Shown: piece by piece, positions 53,547 through 61,349 of the stretch
How the letters are laid out: each line of letters opens with the position of its first letter
How positions within the stretch are numbered: the first letter of the stretch is position 1
From: Flavobacterium sp.
GTDB lineage: Bacteria; Bacteroidota; Bacteroidia; Flavobacteriales; Flavobacteriaceae
Reading direction: 5' to 3'
DNA: 64,000 bases
Assembly: GCA_023251135.1 (NCBI GenBank)
Contig: JAHEZJ010000028.1
Span: 1-64,000, forward strand
Notes under the pieces: model-generated
Told to the model about the DNA's origin: nothing
Database searches by the model: none
What the model saw: only the letters and a program-made list of their open reading frames with translations
Program-made: the position numbers and the translations under genes

Positions 53547-53574
53547 TACATTAAAATTCAACTTTCAATCCATC

Positions 53575-53618
53575 AAACACCCCTTTTTCCAGAATAGAAA
53601 AACGGGTGTTTTTTTATC
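53575..53618 (+). terminator. Terminator after the 53235 gene
   Basis: AAACACCCC..TTTTT pairs with AAAAACGGGTGTTT, then a T tract. It separates the effector unit from the next island promoter; the 390-bp gap 53547-53936 has no other gene. Confidence 0.75.
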
Positions 53619-53671
53619 ATTTATTTTCATTTTCATCTGCAATATGAAACTATAAAAACCACACAAGTCCC

Positions 53672-53735
53672 TACTGAAACTACTGATTTACAAAGTCATA
53701 ATATTTTCAAAACACACTGTTTCGGCGTATTTTTA
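53672..53735 (+). promoter_or_regulatory. Island regulon promoter of the lysis genes (M15 endolysin)
   Basis: Perfect TACTGAAACTACTGA at 53672-53686, 41-bp gap, TATTTTTA at 53728-53735. Leader ~200 bases. Confidence 0.8.
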
Positions 53736-53936
53736 CAGTGTTCTTAAAAGCTGTTACTCAACCTAATTTACCTTACTAAAAAGGAATATTTTCAGGATTT
53801 ATTTAAAGTATTCTTTCAACCGCAAATAAATTAAAAATCACAATTACCCTTATCGAATATTGAATACCATGATTGTTATCTAATAATCAGAAGAGGCTTT
53901 TTATGCTTAAAACTAAAATCATTAACACATATAAAT

Positions 53937-54419
53937 ATGGATCAAACCACAAAAAAACACATTGATTTGCTTCATCCTACTGTTCGGGAAGAAGTTGCTA
54001 AAATTATCGAAGAATGTGATCTTGCCTTAACCGGAAGGGCTAAAGTGCGCATTACTCAAGGACTCAGGTCTTTTCAGGAGCAGGAAGACCTTTATGCTTT
54101 TGGCCGAACCAAACCCGGGAAAAAAGTAACCAATGCCAAAGGCGGACAATCGATTCACAATTATGGCTTTGCTGTTGACATTTGTCTTATTATCGATGGC
54201 AAAACGGCTTCCTGGGATACAGCAAAAGACTGGGACAACGACCAAATTTCGGATTGGCAGGAATGTGTGAAAATTTTCACCAAATACAACTGGAACTGGG
54301 GAGGCGACTGGAAAACCTTCAAAGATCTTCCGCATTTTGATAAAAAAGGATACAGCGATTGGAAGGTGCTTAGTAAATTAAAACGCGACCGAAAAAACTA
54401 TGTAATCTTATACAAATAA
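53937..54419 (+). CDS. M15-family peptidoglycan endopeptidase (endolysin)
   Basis: 160 residues, no signal peptide. LTGRAKVRITQGLRSFQEQEDLYAFGRTKPGKKVTNAKGGQSIHNYGFAVDICL contains the M15 zinc motif SxHxxGxAxD (His in QSIHNYG, Asp in VDI), and GGDWKTFKDLPHFD carries the second His region. This is the L-alanyl-D-glutamate/D-Ala-D-Ala type endolysin of phages. With holin 60748 it should lyse the producing cell to free the particles. Confidence 0.88.
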   Translation: MDQTTKKHIDLLHPTVREEVAKIIEECDLALTGRAKVRITQGLRSFQEQEDLYAFGRTKPGKKVTNAKGGQSIHNYGFAVDICLIIDGKTASWDTAKDWDNDQISDWQECVKIFTKYNWNWGGDWKTFKDLPHFDKKGYSDWKVLSKLKRDRKNYVILYK

Positions 54420-54424
54420 AGCAG

Positions 54425-54895
54425 ATGAAACCTTTCAAATTAAAATATACAGCTCTCCTACTTGTTCTGGCTTTTACCATGACCTCCTGTACTTCTACAA
54501 AAACAGCTCCATTCGACCTTTATTCCTATCAAAAAACCATTGCAGTAAAAGTCGAAACTATTAAACTAATGGAGAAAGCCACTACCCCATATACGGTTCA
54601 TAAAGTCGAAATAAACGCTTTATTGCTTGACACTGAAAAATTGACTGAATATGAAAAAAATAAACTCCATAACGAAATCTCTTTTTCGATGTGGAAAATG
54701 CTAAACGATAAAGAAAAGAATCTTTTGGCCGGTTTTTTCAAACGATGGGAAACGAAAGGAGTTTTATCTCCAACTTTTATACAAGAATCCGAAAAACAAG
54801 TTTTGCAAGCTCTCGATTTACTAATTCAATACGAAGCCAAAAAAGACAAAGAGTCAAAAGATGCTCTTATCTATTTAATCAACAGCAACATCTAA
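54425..54895 (+). CDS. Small lipoprotein downstream of the endolysin
   Basis: 156 residues, lipoprotein signal ending MTSCTS. The rest is largely helical (LTEYEKNKLHNEISFSMWKMLNDKEKNLLAGFFKRWETKG). Six bases after the endolysin stop. A role in lysis (spanin-like outer-membrane partner) or in protecting the producer is possible; no family recognised. Confidence 0.6.
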   Translation: MKPFKLKYTALLLVLAFTMTSCTSTKTAPFDLYSYQKTIAVKVETIKLMEKATTPYTVHKVEINALLLDTEKLTEYEKNKLHNEISFSMWKMLNDKEKNLLAGFFKRWETKGVLSPTFIQESEKQVLQALDLLIQYEAKKDKESKDALIYLINSNI

Positions 54896-54899
54896 AACC

Positions 54900-55232
54900 A
54901 TGAACGACACTCCATTATTAGAAGAGCTAAAACGCAAATTAAAAATAATAATCACAGAAAGTTATAAAGACAACAAATTTGACCTGGAGAAAAATTTGAA
55001 CCTCTTTTTAGAAGCCTCCAAAGAAAAACTGGAACGCTGGGTCTTACTTTTTGCTTCCGGAGATTTAACCGAAGAAGAATTAGAATGGCTGCTAAAAAGT
55101 CAGTTAAATTTAACGGCATTCGAGACACTTCAAATAGCCGGAATATCAAAAATAAAACTGAATACGATTAAAAACAATATCATAAAATTGGTTTTTAAAG
55201 TGATAACTGACCTCATTATACTGACTGTCTAA
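54900..55232 (+). CDS. Helical protein of the lysis operon, 110 residues
   Basis: Four predicted helices, acidic first half (LLEELKRKLKIIITESYKDNKFDLEKNLNLFLEASKEKLERW) and a hydrophobic end (LVFKVITDLIILTV) that may touch a membrane. Four bases after the lipoprotein gene. No family recognised. Confidence 0.6.
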   Translation: MNDTPLLEELKRKLKIIITESYKDNKFDLEKNLNLFLEASKEKLERWVLLFASGDLTEEELEWLLKSQLNLTAFETLQIAGISKIKLNTIKNNIIKLVFKVITDLIILTV

Positions 55233-55304
55233 AAAACTACTTTTCGTCGCCAAAACCAAGAAACAAACACCTGAAAATCAACACAATTACACTTCTCCTC
55301 AACT

Positions 55305-55368
55305 TACTGAAACTACTGATTCACAGGCCCAAAAATCTTGATTAAAGGCAAATACCGGCGTATTTTTA
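55305..55368 (+). promoter_or_regulatory. Island regulon promoter of the baseplate operon
   Basis: Perfect TACTGAAACTACTGA at 55305-55319, 41-bp gap, TATTTTTA at 55361-55368. The hexanucleotide GGCGTATTTTTACAGT around the -7 is also found at the 53672 promoter. Confidence 0.8.
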
Positions 55369-55455
55369 CAGTATCAAATAAAACACCCTCTTTTGAGTAT
55401 GGCGCGCAGATTCAAAGGAGGTCTTAATTAATAAAACAACAAAAAATAACGACAG

Positions 55456-55743
55456 ATGAAAGATTTTATCCTAGAAGATGACTTGTTAATTGTAAATGGA
55501 GATTTCTTCATGAAAGATGCCGATCAGCAAAACATAGAGCATCTATTGTTAAGTCAGAAAGGAAGTTATAAAGAGTTTCCTATTCTGGGAGTAGGAATTA
55601 AAAAATACATCAACAGCCCGGATGCAACCTCCAGGCTAAGACTGGAAAACGAAATAGACAAACAATTATCGTATGACAACTTTTATGTAAAAACATTAGA
55701 TGTTAACGATTTACAAAACATTAGAATCGATGGAAACTATTAA
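55456..55743 (+). CDS. Baseplate wedge protein, gp25-like
   Basis: 95 residues. FILEDDLLIVNGDFFMKDADQQNIEHLLLSQKGSYKEFPILGVGIKKYINSP matches the gp25/gpW-lysozyme-like core of contractile baseplates, in which one conserved EFP/ILGV region seeds sheath polymerisation. Overlaps the next gene by 14 bp. Confidence 0.78.
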   Translation: MKDFILEDDLLIVNGDFFMKDADQQNIEHLLLSQKGSYKEFPILGVGIKKYINSPDATSRLRLENEIDKQLSYDNFYVKTLDVNDLQNIRIDGNY

Positions 55744-56032
55744 ACCACAGGAAAACCAAAACATTTTTGATCTCTCTTTACAAGAATACGGAAGTATAGA
55801 GAAAGTATTTGATCTTTTAGAAGACAATGATCAGTTTAACGTTACCGAAGATCTTTCGGTATATGAAGATTTAAAAATAGGCAGAGAGGCCTTTAAAAAG
55901 GACATTGTAGAATATTACAATTCCCGAAAATTAAAGCCTGCAACTTCTATTACAGATGAAGAACAGTATTTACTGGACAATTTCTCCGGTATTGATTATA
56001 TGATTATTGACGAAGATTTTTTCGTTTATTAA
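55730..56032 (+). CDS. Small baseplate/tail protein (gpX/LysM-like), 100 residues
   Basis: Starts at ATG 55730 inside the gp25 gene (an in-frame ATG at 55700 is less likely because it overlaps more). Contains IFDLSLQEYGSIEKVFDLLEDND, which resembles the LysM-like tail protein X motif (D-S-x-x-x-Y-x-x-x). Probably sits between tube and baseplate. Tight overlap suggests coupled translation. Confidence 0.6.
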   Translation: METIKPQENQNIFDLSLQEYGSIEKVFDLLEDNDQFNVTEDLSVYEDLKIGREAFKKDIVEYYNSRKLKPATSITDEEQYLLDNFSGIDYMIIDEDFFVY

Positions 56033-56202
56033 TAGCTCTTCTGCTTTACAATTATCTAAAAAAAGAGGCAATTAAACTTTATTTTTTAGAACTCTCTAAA
56101 AAGAAAACTACTTCTCTGTAGTATTTACACCAAAACATAAACTATTATCTATAAGCATATTACACATGTCTTACAGGCTAAACTATTGTAAAAAATCAAA
56201 AT

Positions 56203-57249
56203 ATGGCACGTACAATTGCTGAAATACAGAATGAAATTCTGATCGAAAAAGGGAAACAGCCCTCCCTAAATAATTTAACCGATTCAAAAGCGGCTATTTG
56301 GAGACTCTGGATCAATATAATGGCTACCGCTATTTGGATACATGAAAAAATAGTTGAAAAAAATGCCCTGATTTCAAGACCTCATACACTAAACTGGTAC
56401 CGCGAACAGGCTTTAAATTTTCATTATGGAATGTCGCAGATCTGGAAAGAAGGTGCCTACCGATTTGATACCGCAGGACTTACCGACGCTGAGATTGAAA
56501 ATTCTAAAATCATAAAACATTGCGCCGTAAGCGAAGTTGACTTAGAAACGGTACTTGATCCGAATAAAAAACCGGAAGAAATATTCTCCGATTATTTTCA
56601 TAATAAAGTAGGCGTAGTTTTTATAAAAGTAGCCACGGTAAAAGAGGATAAAATTTCGAGAATTGATGTCCCAAATGAGCTTTATGCCTTTAAAGAATAT
56701 ATTGCCAAAATAAAAGATGCTGGAAATCAAATTTTTATAACATCCGATCAGGGCGATATTCTAAAGCTGAATTTAAATGTTTACATCGATCCTTTGACTA
56801 TTTATATCGATCCAAAAGACATTGAATATTATCAGTTAAAAAGTTTAAGCAGGGAGTTAAGGGAAGAGGAACAAAAAAAGCTGGCAGATTACGAATTAGC
56901 CCACATCAATGATCCTTTAAATCCAAAAAACGGCTCATTACTATTCGATGCAGAGAAATTCCCCGTACTGGAAACTGTTAAAGAACATCTCAAAAACATC
57001 GAATTCAATGGTGCTTTTGTCAAAACCTATCTGGTTGATGCGATTCAAAAAGCGGAAGGGGTCAAAATTCCGGTCCTGACTAAGATTCAGACTTCGGTGG
57101 CAAAAAATCCTAGTGATGCTCAGAATCCTTTACCTACAGATGCCACCAACATCGAATATTTCATTCCGAAAGCAGGTTATTTTGATTTGGATACACTTGC
57201 CGTTGAGATCAATTATATCCCTTATACTTTTTATCGCGATAACCAATAG
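56203..57249 (+). CDS. Baseplate protein, gpJ/gp6-like
   Basis: 348 residues. TIAEIQNEILIEKGKQPSLNNLTDSKAAIWRLWINIMATAIWIHEKIVEKNALISRPHTLNWYREQALNFHYG is the typical N-terminal helical core of gpJ-like wedge proteins; the C-terminal half has NKKPEEIFSDYFHNKVG and a beta domain. Forms the baseplate ring with the next protein. 171 bp separate it from the small protein upstream, with a weak TATTTACA near 56122. Confidence 0.72.
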   Translation: MARTIAEIQNEILIEKGKQPSLNNLTDSKAAIWRLWINIMATAIWIHEKIVEKNALISRPHTLNWYREQALNFHYGMSQIWKEGAYRFDTAGLTDAEIENSKIIKHCAVSEVDLETVLDPNKKPEEIFSDYFHNKVGVVFIKVATVKEDKISRIDVPNELYAFKEYIAKIKDAGNQIFITSDQGDILKLNLNVYIDPLTIYIDPKDIEYYQLKSLSRELREEEQKKLADYELAHINDPLNPKNGSLLFDAEKFPVLETVKEHLKNIEFNGAFVKTYLVDAIQKAEGVKIPVLTKIQTSVAKNPSDAQNPLPTDATNIEYFIPKAGYFDLDTLAVEINYIPYTFYRDNQ

Positions 57250-57264
57250 TCTAATACATGTACA

Positions 57265-57924
57265 ATGAATAAATACACAATTCTAAAATGGGAAAAGTTA
57301 TTATTATGGCTCATCCCTCCTATCCTCAGAAAAAAAACACATTTTAACTGGCTCAATGTTTTACTCGCTCCACTTCGTATTATATATGAAGAAACACTGT
57401 ATAAAATGCAGCATACCGGTCAAGTCATTTATCTGGAAAAAGTATTGAACGAAACTTTTAACCCAACCAAAAGTTACAATCCCAATGCAAGTATAGAGCA
57501 AAAACGATTAGACCAATTAATTTACATAGATGAATCGGTAAAACCTACCATACAATATGTATACCTGCATAAAGAGTATTTCGAACCAGACAAGGTTTTA
57601 CCGGATCTCACCATACTAAAAGGGGCCTTAAGGATTCCGTTACTAGAAGTTTTTAAACATAACGAATACGATAACAAAGACAACAAACCGGTTTATCTCG
57701 CTCACCGTAAAGATTATACCAAAATAAACTATGCCAATTTCAGAGTCTTTATTCCTGAAAATCTAATCAAGAATCAGACTATTCTTAGCCAGCCAAAGAA
57801 AGGCGAAACAGCATCAAATACAGCAGCTATTAATGTGACGGATAGCAAGTATCACAATCTGCTTAACTTTTACAAACTAGCCGGAAAGAGCTATGAAAGT
57901 TACGCTTACGGACCGGAAAAGTAA
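57265..57924 (+). CDS. Baseplate protein, gpI/gp7-like
   Basis: 219 residues, 15 bp after gpJ-like gene as in many contractile tails. LLLWLIPPILRKKTHFNWLNVLLAPLRIIYEETLYKMQHTGQVIYLEKVLNETFNPTKSYNP opens with a helix-rich clamp segment; the C-terminal half is beta-rich. Function by position and length; sequence similarity to gpI proteins is low by eye. Confidence 0.65.
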   Translation: MNKYTILKWEKLLLWLIPPILRKKTHFNWLNVLLAPLRIIYEETLYKMQHTGQVIYLEKVLNETFNPTKSYNPNASIEQKRLDQLIYIDESVKPTIQYVYLHKEYFEPDKVLPDLTILKGALRIPLLEVFKHNEYDNKDNKPVYLAHRKDYTKINYANFRVFIPENLIKNQTILSQPKKGETASNTAAINVTDSKYHNLLNFYKLAGKSYESYAYGPEK

Positions 57925-57977
57925 ACAATAGCAACACAAACAACTTAAAAAACAACAGTCCTTTAAATTAATAAAAA

Positions 57978-60191
57978 ATGAAAAAAGTAAATTTTAATCA
58001 TTCAGGAGGTTTTCCTCTCGAACAGGAAACTTTAGAAAGACTTCAAGCAGCCGATAAATCTGAATTATACGAAGCCTTAAAGGCGCATCTTAGCCTCGAT
58101 ATCGCTTTTAATTATATTTTAGCCTCCCCTAAAAATGGCACAAAAGGCCTGGCAATTATACATCAGAACGAAAAAGATTCTCAAGGCAAAGTAGAAAGGC
58201 GCGGAATCTTATACCCTATTAACCCAGGGACGGATGCAGGTTACCTAAAAACTACGCGAAGCGGTACCAATTTGGTATATGGCGATGGAACATCTCAAAC
58301 GGCTTATTTTGATTATGAAGCACAATACATCAGTCAAACCGAATACGATACTGCGGATAAAAGTGGTACCAATAATACTGAATCCTCAACAGTTTATTAT
58401 TATGAACTGAAAAATTTCAGAAAGGTTATGGATCTTGCAACTCTTGAAGCAATTCTTGCCGGATTGGATAATAGCGTTAAAGCCAATACCAAGGCAATAG
58501 GTGAAAACGCCACTGCAATTGGGGAAATAAAACAAAACTATCTTCCTCGTGACGGTTCAAAGTCTATGACAGGAAATTTGACTGTAGATGGAAAGCTCTA
58601 TTTAAACAATACAAATTCCGCAAACTCTGATGGTTCTATACTAGTGCTAGACAGTTCAAATCAGGTTATTAAAGGAAATTCCTTAATCAACCCTTTACTT
58701 AACAGTGTCACAGATTTGGTTAACCGTGTTATAGAATTAGAGAAGAAACAAAAATCGGCCATCCCTGAGGGAATGATTGCTATTTGGGGCAAACCGGCGC
58801 CATTTCCTGAAGGTTGGATAGAGTATGTAGGCCTTAGAGGAAGAATGCCTTTTGGTCTTAATCCTAATGATTCTGAATTTTCACAATTAGGACATTCCGG
58901 AGGAGAAAAAAATAAGAAACTGACAATTGATGAACTTCCAAAAATAAGTCCGGTAAATGGTCGAGCTTTTAGGAAAGGAGGCTCTTGGGGAAGTAATAAA
59001 GGAGTAACAATTGGGGATTATGACGGTGGCGATTTTTTAGATGGCGAATTAATAAAACCTTTTGGAGGAGATCAGGAGTTTAGTTTAATGAATCCCTACA
59101 AAGTTGTTCATTTCATTCAATACGTAGGACTTTCAGGCGACACAACAAAACCCACAAGCCCGACCAATTTAAAGGTATCCGACATTGCTTCTACAAGTTT
59201 AACCTTAAGCTGGACTGCGGCAACGGATAATGTCGCTATTGATAAGTATCTTGTCTCTGTAAACAACGGTACAGCAGTCCCGGTAAACGGCAATTTACTT
59301 TCCTATAATGTAATCGGATTATCCCCGGGAACATTATATAGTTTTAAAGTCTTTGCACAAGATGCTGCAGGAAATGTATCCAATCCGAGTCTTACGATAA
59401 ATGAGTCAACAGCACTATTGATCGAAAAACCTTCTTATATTACCTGTTACTCATCGGGAGAGAACAAAATAACAATTGAATGGGATCTTCCACCTCGTTC
59501 TAGTGGAGCTTCTTATTATGAGGTATGGAGACGAACGGCGGGCGGAACTTCAGCATTAATTGCGACAAGTACTAGCCTCTCTTATCTTGATACAGGCTCT
59601 TATGACACAACTTATTTTTATAAAGTACGAGCAGTTAATAGCTCTGGTAATGTATCAGATTTCACTATTGAAGAATCAGCAACCACAGAACCTAGAGTTA
59701 TTTCCTGTTTTGATGTAGAATCATTGGTTACAATGGCATCAGGCCAATCTAAAAAACTAAAAAATATTGTAGTTGGCGACAAGCTTCAAGGATTCTCTTT
59801 CCCAAATGAGATTGACGAATCTGAAGGTGATTATTTTTTATGGAATGGAAAATTAAATGAAGCTGTCAAAGCAGAAGTAACTGTAGTCAATAAAAGAACC
59901 AGTATTCAGCCGGATTACTACGAAATTAAAGCGGCCGATGTTGTCATTAAAGCTACAGGGGAACATCCATTACTAATTACGGAAGATGGTGAAAACCTTA
60001 AATGGGTAAGTACTAAAAACGTACTACAAAACATGTCTTTGGTTGATAAACTCGGAAAAACTAAACCTGTCGAATCGATCTTATTCAAAGAAGAGCCACT
60101 AGAAGTAGCGCTATTAGATGTTGAGGAGGTGGACAATTATGTTATTTCAGGAATAATTGTTCATAACAGTAAACCTGCCGACCCAAGATAA
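57978..60191 (+). CDS. Tail fibre/collar protein with two FN3 domains and a C-terminal intein-like Hint domain
   Basis: 737 residues. N-terminal part with FNHSGGFPLEQETLERLQAADKSELYEALKAH attaches to the baseplate. IPEGMIAIWGKPAPFPEGWIEYVGLRGRMPFGLNP (about 262-298) is a phage tail-collar module. Two fibronectin type III domains follow (about 390-480 and 485-570). From Cys577 to Asn730 lies a 154-residue Hint domain with block A (SCFDVESLVTMASGQSKKL), TGEHPLL (TxxH) and a C-terminal IIVHNS. The junction residues Cys577, His729-Asn730 and Ser731 are all present, so self-cleavage or splicing is possible. This is the third fibre of the particle. Confidence 0.85.
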   Translation: MKKVNFNHSGGFPLEQETLERLQAADKSELYEALKAHLSLDIAFNYILASPKNGTKGLAIIHQNEKDSQGKVERRGILYPINPGTDAGYLKTTRSGTNLVYGDGTSQTAYFDYEAQYISQTEYDTADKSGTNNTESSTVYYYELKNFRKVMDLATLEAILAGLDNSVKANTKAIGENATAIGEIKQNYLPRDGSKSMTGNLTVDGKLYLNNTNSANSDGSILVLDSSNQVIKGNSLINPLLNSVTDLVNRVIELEKKQKSAIPEGMIAIWGKPAPFPEGWIEYVGLRGRMPFGLNPNDSEFSQLGHSGGEKNKKLTIDELPKISPVNGRAFRKGGSWGSNKGVTIGDYDGGDFLDGELIKPFGGDQEFSLMNPYKVVHFIQYVGLSGDTTKPTSPTNLKVSDIASTSLTLSWTAATDNVAIDKYLVSVNNGTAVPVNGNLLSYNVIGLSPGTLYSFKVFAQDAAGNVSNPSLTINESTALLIEKPSYITCYSSGENKITIEWDLPPRSSGASYYEVWRRTAGGTSALIATSTSLSYLDTGSYDTTYFYKVRAVNSSGNVSDFTIEESATTEPRVISCFDVESLVTMASGQSKKLKNIVVGDKLQGFSFPNEIDESEGDYFLWNGKLNEAVKAEVTVVNKRTSIQPDYYEIKAADVVIKATGEHPLLITEDGENLKWVSTKNVLQNMSLVDKLGKTKPVESILFKEEPLEVALLDVEEVDNYVISGIIVHNSKPADPR

Positions 60192-60264
60192 TAAATTCCA
60201 GTACTCTTTTGGGGAATTTCTTCAAAAGAGTACTTATCCCAAACCTCTTAACCTAAAAAACGCT

Positions 60265-60729
60265 ATGAAAATTGTAAAATTTATTTTTACAGCTTCAGCA
60301 TTGCTGTGGCTTTTTATAACCATCCTGATCATGGCCCAAATAGCGGCCTTGCTAATTCCGATACGCCTTATCTCAAAAAAACATTACACCGAATGGATCC
60401 TCTTTACATTTGCCTTAATCTGCTCTTTTGGCGTTTACCCCATTTCTTTTATCTATGCCGCCATCAAATGGAAAGGCTTTCTAAATTATTTAAGAAAACT
60501 CAGTTTAAGTATTGATATCAGTGGAAATATGGTCGCCGGGGCCTTACTAAATGATAATTTTATTACCCCCGCTTCCGTCCATAAATTTGGTATTGTCCAG
60601 GAAACCATTAGCGATAATTTAGGTGAAAATGAAAGAGACAATACATTATCAATTTTCGGAAAAAGATTTACCAACCTGCTTGGTGTAATTGATTTTGATC
60701 ATGCCAAAAAATCTATAGTAGAAGATTAA
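60265..60729 (+). CDS. Membrane protein of the lysis/baseplate end, 154 residues
   Basis: Start ATG 60265 (in-frame upstream starts from 60157 lie in the fibre gene tail). Two membrane helices (about 4-27 and 40-64: FTASALLWLFITILIMAQIAALLIPI, ILFTFALICSFGVYPISF), then a cytoplasmic/periplasmic soluble part with NLGENERDNTLSIFGKRFTNLLG. Holin-like arrangement or an accessory lysis protein; no family recognised. Confidence 0.6.
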   Translation: MKIVKFIFTASALLWLFITILIMAQIAALLIPIRLISKKHYTEWILFTFALICSFGVYPISFIYAAIKWKGFLNYLRKLSLSIDISGNMVAGALLNDNFITPASVHKFGIVQETISDNLGENERDNTLSIFGKRFTNLLGVIDFDHAKKSIVED

Positions 60730-60747
60730 CACAAAACCAAAAAAGCG

Positions 60748-61218
60748 ATGATGCATAAAATTTCGGAATATTCAAATGAACTAAAATTAGTACTTTATGG
60801 AATTTTTGTCTACTTGGAAATGGATGCAGAAATTGTTAAAGTACTCTTTTATCTAATGGTATTGGACACCTTTTTGGGCGTTGTCAAAACCATAGTGCTA
60901 AACAATCCCTTTAGCTTTAAAAAATTAGCGCTGGGATTTGTATCCAAGCTGGCCGTATTGCTGATACCAACAGCTTTGGCGTTAATGAGCAAAGGACTCA
61001 ATTACAACTTTAAATGGTTTGTCACTATCGTAATGGATTTACTGATCGTGAGTGATGGAATTTCAATCATCAGCAATATAATTGCTATAAAAACAAAAAA
61101 AGAAGTCGAGAATTTCGACGCAATGACCCTGATTTTAAAATCGATAAGAAATCGTTTAATACAGCTTTTTAAAAGAATCCTAATCACCATTGACCCCAGA
61201 TACCATGTAGAAGAATAG
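60748..61218 (+). CDS. Phage-type holin
   Basis: 156 residues, several hydrophobic segments (ELKLVLYGIFVYLE; IVKVLFYLMVLDTFLGVVKTIVL; LALGFVSKLAVLLIPTALALM; FVTIVMDLLIVSDGISIISNIIAI) and a basic C terminus. The VLDTFLGVVKTI...FSFKKLALGFVSKL pattern fits the phage holin/toxin-secretion lysis family. It would open the inner membrane for the M15 endolysin. Last gene of the island. Confidence 0.8.
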   Translation: MMHKISEYSNELKLVLYGIFVYLEMDAEIVKVLFYLMVLDTFLGVVKTIVLNNPFSFKKLALGFVSKLAVLLIPTALALMSKGLNYNFKWFVTIVMDLLIVSDGISIISNIIAIKTKKEVENFDAMTLILKSIRNRLIQLFKRILITIDPRYHVEE

Positions 61219-61281
61219 ATTCAGGATACTACGTTCATTTTATTAAAACAACTATCGAAATAAACAATTACAAATCAAAAA

Positions 61282-61306
61282 CCCCTCTTACAAACCGTAA
61301 GAGGGG
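61282..61306 (-). terminator. Terminator, minus strand, after the 61350 gene
   Basis: CCCCTCTTAC / GTAAGAGGGG with loop AAACC; on the minus strand the stem is followed by TTTTTGATTTG. Confidence 0.8.
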
Positions 61307-61349
61307 CTATATCTATTCATTTTACATATTACATTTCACATCTCACACC

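Noticed and set aside
56083..56130. A further island promoter before the gpJ-like gene
   Set aside because: GTATTTACAC resembles the -7 context, but no sequence like TACTGAAACTACTGA lies 40-42 bp upstream; the gene can be read from the 55361 promoter.
60157..60264. Longer start for the membrane protein at 60265
   Set aside because: The extension lies in the preceding fibre gene and its gap, lacks membrane character, and would place a polar stretch before the first membrane helix.
30650..61218. Complete inducible prophage
   Set aside because: No integrase, replication, terminase, portal, capsid or head-maturation genes in 30 kb, although tail and lysis genes are complete.
41005..61218. Type VI secretion system or extracellular (Afp/PVC-type) injection system
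   Set aside because: No TssJLM membrane complex, ClpV or AAA+ ATPase was seen, while holins and an endolysin are present; the PAAR-like tip alone does not decide.
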